From Ardenticatenaceae bacterium (lineage in GTDB: Bacteria; Chloroflexota; Anaerolineae; Promineifilales; Promineifilaceae): 64,000 bases of DNA. Within the stretch, counting starts at the first letter, position 1. Each line of letters opens with the position of its first letter. The notes beneath the pieces were generated by a model. That model was not told where the DNA came from. It searched no databases and was given only the letters and a program-made list of their open reading frames with translations. The stretch lies in NCBI GenBank assembly GCA_020634215.1, contig JACKCD010000015.1, positions 1 through 64,000 of the forward strand, read 5' to 3'. Positions 62,546 to 64,000 of the stretch are shown here, one piece after another. The position numbers were made by a program, and so were the translations under genes.

Positions 62546-63868
62546 ATGGCTTTATGGGTCAAACAATCGTGGCTGCTGCTGTTGCTGCTCACCGGCTGCA
62601 TCAGCGCCCCCAACTTTGTCAGCGGCGAACAAAGTCCGCTGCTCGCCTACTTTGAAAGCAAGGAAGGGCGCATCGCCTATGTTGGCATAGACGGCAATAT
62701 TTATGTCAACGACCAAAGCGGAAGCAACGAACTGCAAGTGACCACCGATGCCAAGCTGCCGACGCAAAATGACAATGGAGGCAGCTTCCGCTACTACCAA
62801 TTCCCCACCTGGTCACGCGACAGCCAGCAGTTGGCTTTTGTTGGCTTGAACGCCACTACCCAGCAAACCGAGGATGCTACCTTGTACACGGCCAACATCG
62901 GTGATGGAAGTGCAGCCCCTACCCTGACCGCGATTTACAACCATCCGACGCGGGTTCCGTTTTATCTCTATTGGTCGCCTGACGATGAAAACGTGACCTT
63001 TCTTTCTAGTGCCTCCAATTCCCAAATGATGCTGCAAATGGCGGCAACCAACGGCGAACGCACGCAGGTATTGGACATTGGACAGCCCCTCTACTGGAGT
63101 TGGGCACCGGATGGACAACAATTATTGATGCACATTGATGGTGCCACAGGGTTGGAACGGCTGTCGTTTTTGACCGTGAGTGGCAACGTCGTTGAGCAAG
63201 GGCTGTCCTATGGACAAACCCGGTTTCAAGCTCCGGCCTGGTCGCCCGATGGCAGCCGCATTTTGCTGGCGGGGGAGACAGACACGGCAGAAAGGGGGAT
63301 TTTGCTGACCGACAATGAGGGGCGACTGCAAGAGGTTGTAGAGCCGCTAGAGGAAAACCAGGTCATTGCCTTTGGCTGGGCACCCACTAGCGACCAGTTT
63401 GCCTATATTAGCACCAGCAATCCAGAGGCGGGGCTGATTGGGCAGTTGGTAGTGCAGAGTATAGGCGAGAATACCGAACGTCTCACCATAGATGAACCTG
63501 TCGCCGCCTTTTTCTGGGCACCTGACGGCAACCAGCTTGCCTATTTTGTGCCGCAGCAGCCAGAGCAACAATCTTCGTCAAGCGGTGAAACACAGCCGCT
63601 GGTGCTATCGCTGCGACTGCTGGAAGTGAGCAGTGGGCGGAAAACAACGCTAACAACGTTTCAACCCACGCCAACGTTTGTCAATATGATTGCCTTCTTT
63701 GACCAATACCAGCAGTCAGCCACGATTTGGTCACCAGACAGTAAGAATTTGGTGGTCAGCGGTTTTTATCAGTCGCCTAACCCGGAAATTTTGATTGTTC
63801 CCACGGAAAGCAACTTACAGCCCCGCGCCCTTAGCAATGGGCTGATAGCGTTTTGGTCGTGGCGGTGA
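62546..63868 (+). CDS. TolB-like WD40/PD40 beta-propeller lipoprotein
   Basis: ATG 62546 with GGAGG at ideal spacing, which lies inside the end of the preceding gene. About 440 residues. Signal peptide SWLLLLLLTGC with lipobox (Cys18). Propeller blades carry the PD40 pattern: PTWSRDSQQLAFVG, YWSPDDENVTFLS, WAPDGQQLLMHI, AWSPDGSRILLAG, WAPTSDQFAYIS, WAPDGNQLAYFV, IWSPDSKNLVVSG, i.e. about seven blades. It probably binds a partner at the outer face of the membrane, possibly the PDZ lipoprotein. A glutamine/serine-rich loop (PEQQSSSSGE) interrupts the last blades. Confidence 0.85.
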   Translation: MALWVKQSWLLLLLLTGCISAPNFVSGEQSPLLAYFESKEGRIAYVGIDGNIYVNDQSGSNELQVTTDAKLPTQNDNGGSFRYYQFPTWSRDSQQLAFVGLNATTQQTEDATLYTANIGDGSAAPTLTAIYNHPTRVPFYLYWSPDDENVTFLSSASNSQMMLQMAATNGERTQVLDIGQPLYWSWAPDGQQLLMHIDGATGLERLSFLTVSGNVVEQGLSYGQTRFQAPAWSPDGSRILLAGETDTAERGILLTDNEGRLQEVVEPLEENQVIAFGWAPTSDQFAYISTSNPEAGLIGQLVVQSIGENTERLTIDEPVAAFFWAPDGNQLAYFVPQQPEQQSSSSGETQPLVLSLRLLEVSSGRKTTLTTFQPTPTFVNMIAFFDQYQQSATIWSPDSKNLVVSGFYQSPNPEILIVPTESNLQPRALSNGLIAFWSWR

Positions 63869-63872
63869 GCGG

Positions 63873-63936
63873 CATTCGGTAATGTCGTTTCACGACCGCT
63901 TTGCGTGCGGTAATCAGTAACCGGTGTTCGGTAAGG
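63873..63936. repeat. 7-mer/hairpin repeat (TAATCAG type)
   Basis: Almost the same 42 bases as at 46207: CGGTAATG, GTCGTTTCACGAC, CGCTTTGCGTGCGGTAATC, then degenerate GTAACCGG and GTTCGGTAAGG units. It begins 5 bases after the lipoprotein stop. Confidence 0.9.
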
Positions 63937-63939
63937 ATC

Positions 63940-63976
63940 AAAAAAGCGTGGCCGTGACCACGCTTTTGGCTTTTTT
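63940..63976 (+). terminator. Rho-independent terminator
   Basis: AAAAGCGTGG-CCGTGA-CCACGCTTTT then GGCTTTTTT. Ends the lipoprotein pair. Nothing is recognised in the last 24 bases. Confidence 0.88.
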
Positions 63977-64000
63977 AGGTGCTTGATTCTTCGCCGACTT

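Overview
The window looks like a contig from a Chloroflexota bacterium of the Anaerolineae type. This is inference from gene content, not from a marker gene: a TopA with an N-terminal Cys4 domain of the DUF5679 type, a LuxR-type ATPase regulator, a GAF-rich sensor kinase, DinB and aminoglycoside-phosphotransferase-like proteins, and secreted lipoproteins including one ending in a WxxFLPLV-like tail. GC is moderately high. No tRNA, rRNA, CRISPR array, integrase or intact transposase was seen.

Layout. 1-7.8 kb: the end of a LuxR-type ATPase regulator, a sulfotransferase-like protein, a gamma-glutamylcyclotransferase-like protein, a GFA-fold zinc protein, an MFS exporter, and a PEP-synthase/rifampicin-phosphotransferase-like enzyme split into two overlapping genes. 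8-11.8 kb: one large restriction-methylase fusion (type IIG-like). 11.8-19.9 kb: sugar isomerase, two APH-like kinases, a GH13 alpha-glucosidase, a DinB protein, an OmpR-like regulator with a degenerate receiver, and an alpha/beta hydrolase followed by a tiny Cys protein. 20-23.4 kb: pyruvate kinase, an AAA+ ATPase, and a minus-strand non-coding RNA with its own promoter and terminator that resembles 6S RNA. 23.4-29.6 kb: a MacB/FtsX-type ABC exporter with a nearby AttH/CrtC-like protein. 29.7-35.3 kb: NadV with a well-formed operator/promoter, HicAB, DinB, a threonine-dehydratase-like enzyme, an RmlC-like cupin and proline dehydrogenase. 35.5-40.6 kb: a 1186-residue sensor kinase, 3-methyladenine glycosylase and FabI. 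40.6-50 kb: a housekeeping block: SAM-I riboswitch-metK, ffh-rpsP-khpA-rimM, dprA, manC and topA. 50.2-64 kb: a decayed MFS gene, a SET-domain protein with an overlapping basic mini-ORF, an IPNS-like oxygenase with a MoaD-like protein, a zinc-finger acetamidase, secreted beta-propellers, a methyltransferase, a GNAT protein and a pseudo-protease/TolB-like lipoprotein pair.

Two genome-scale patterns stand out. First, the palindrome AACGGCCGTT occurs about 66 times (hand count), roughly once per kb, in all three reading frames, and the DNA around most copies switches from G/T-rich to C/A-rich exactly at the site. Second, arrays of 7-base units with an inverted copy sit directly behind stop codons at nine places. 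These two patterns, plus the SET/basic-peptide pair, are the main leads for something undescribed.
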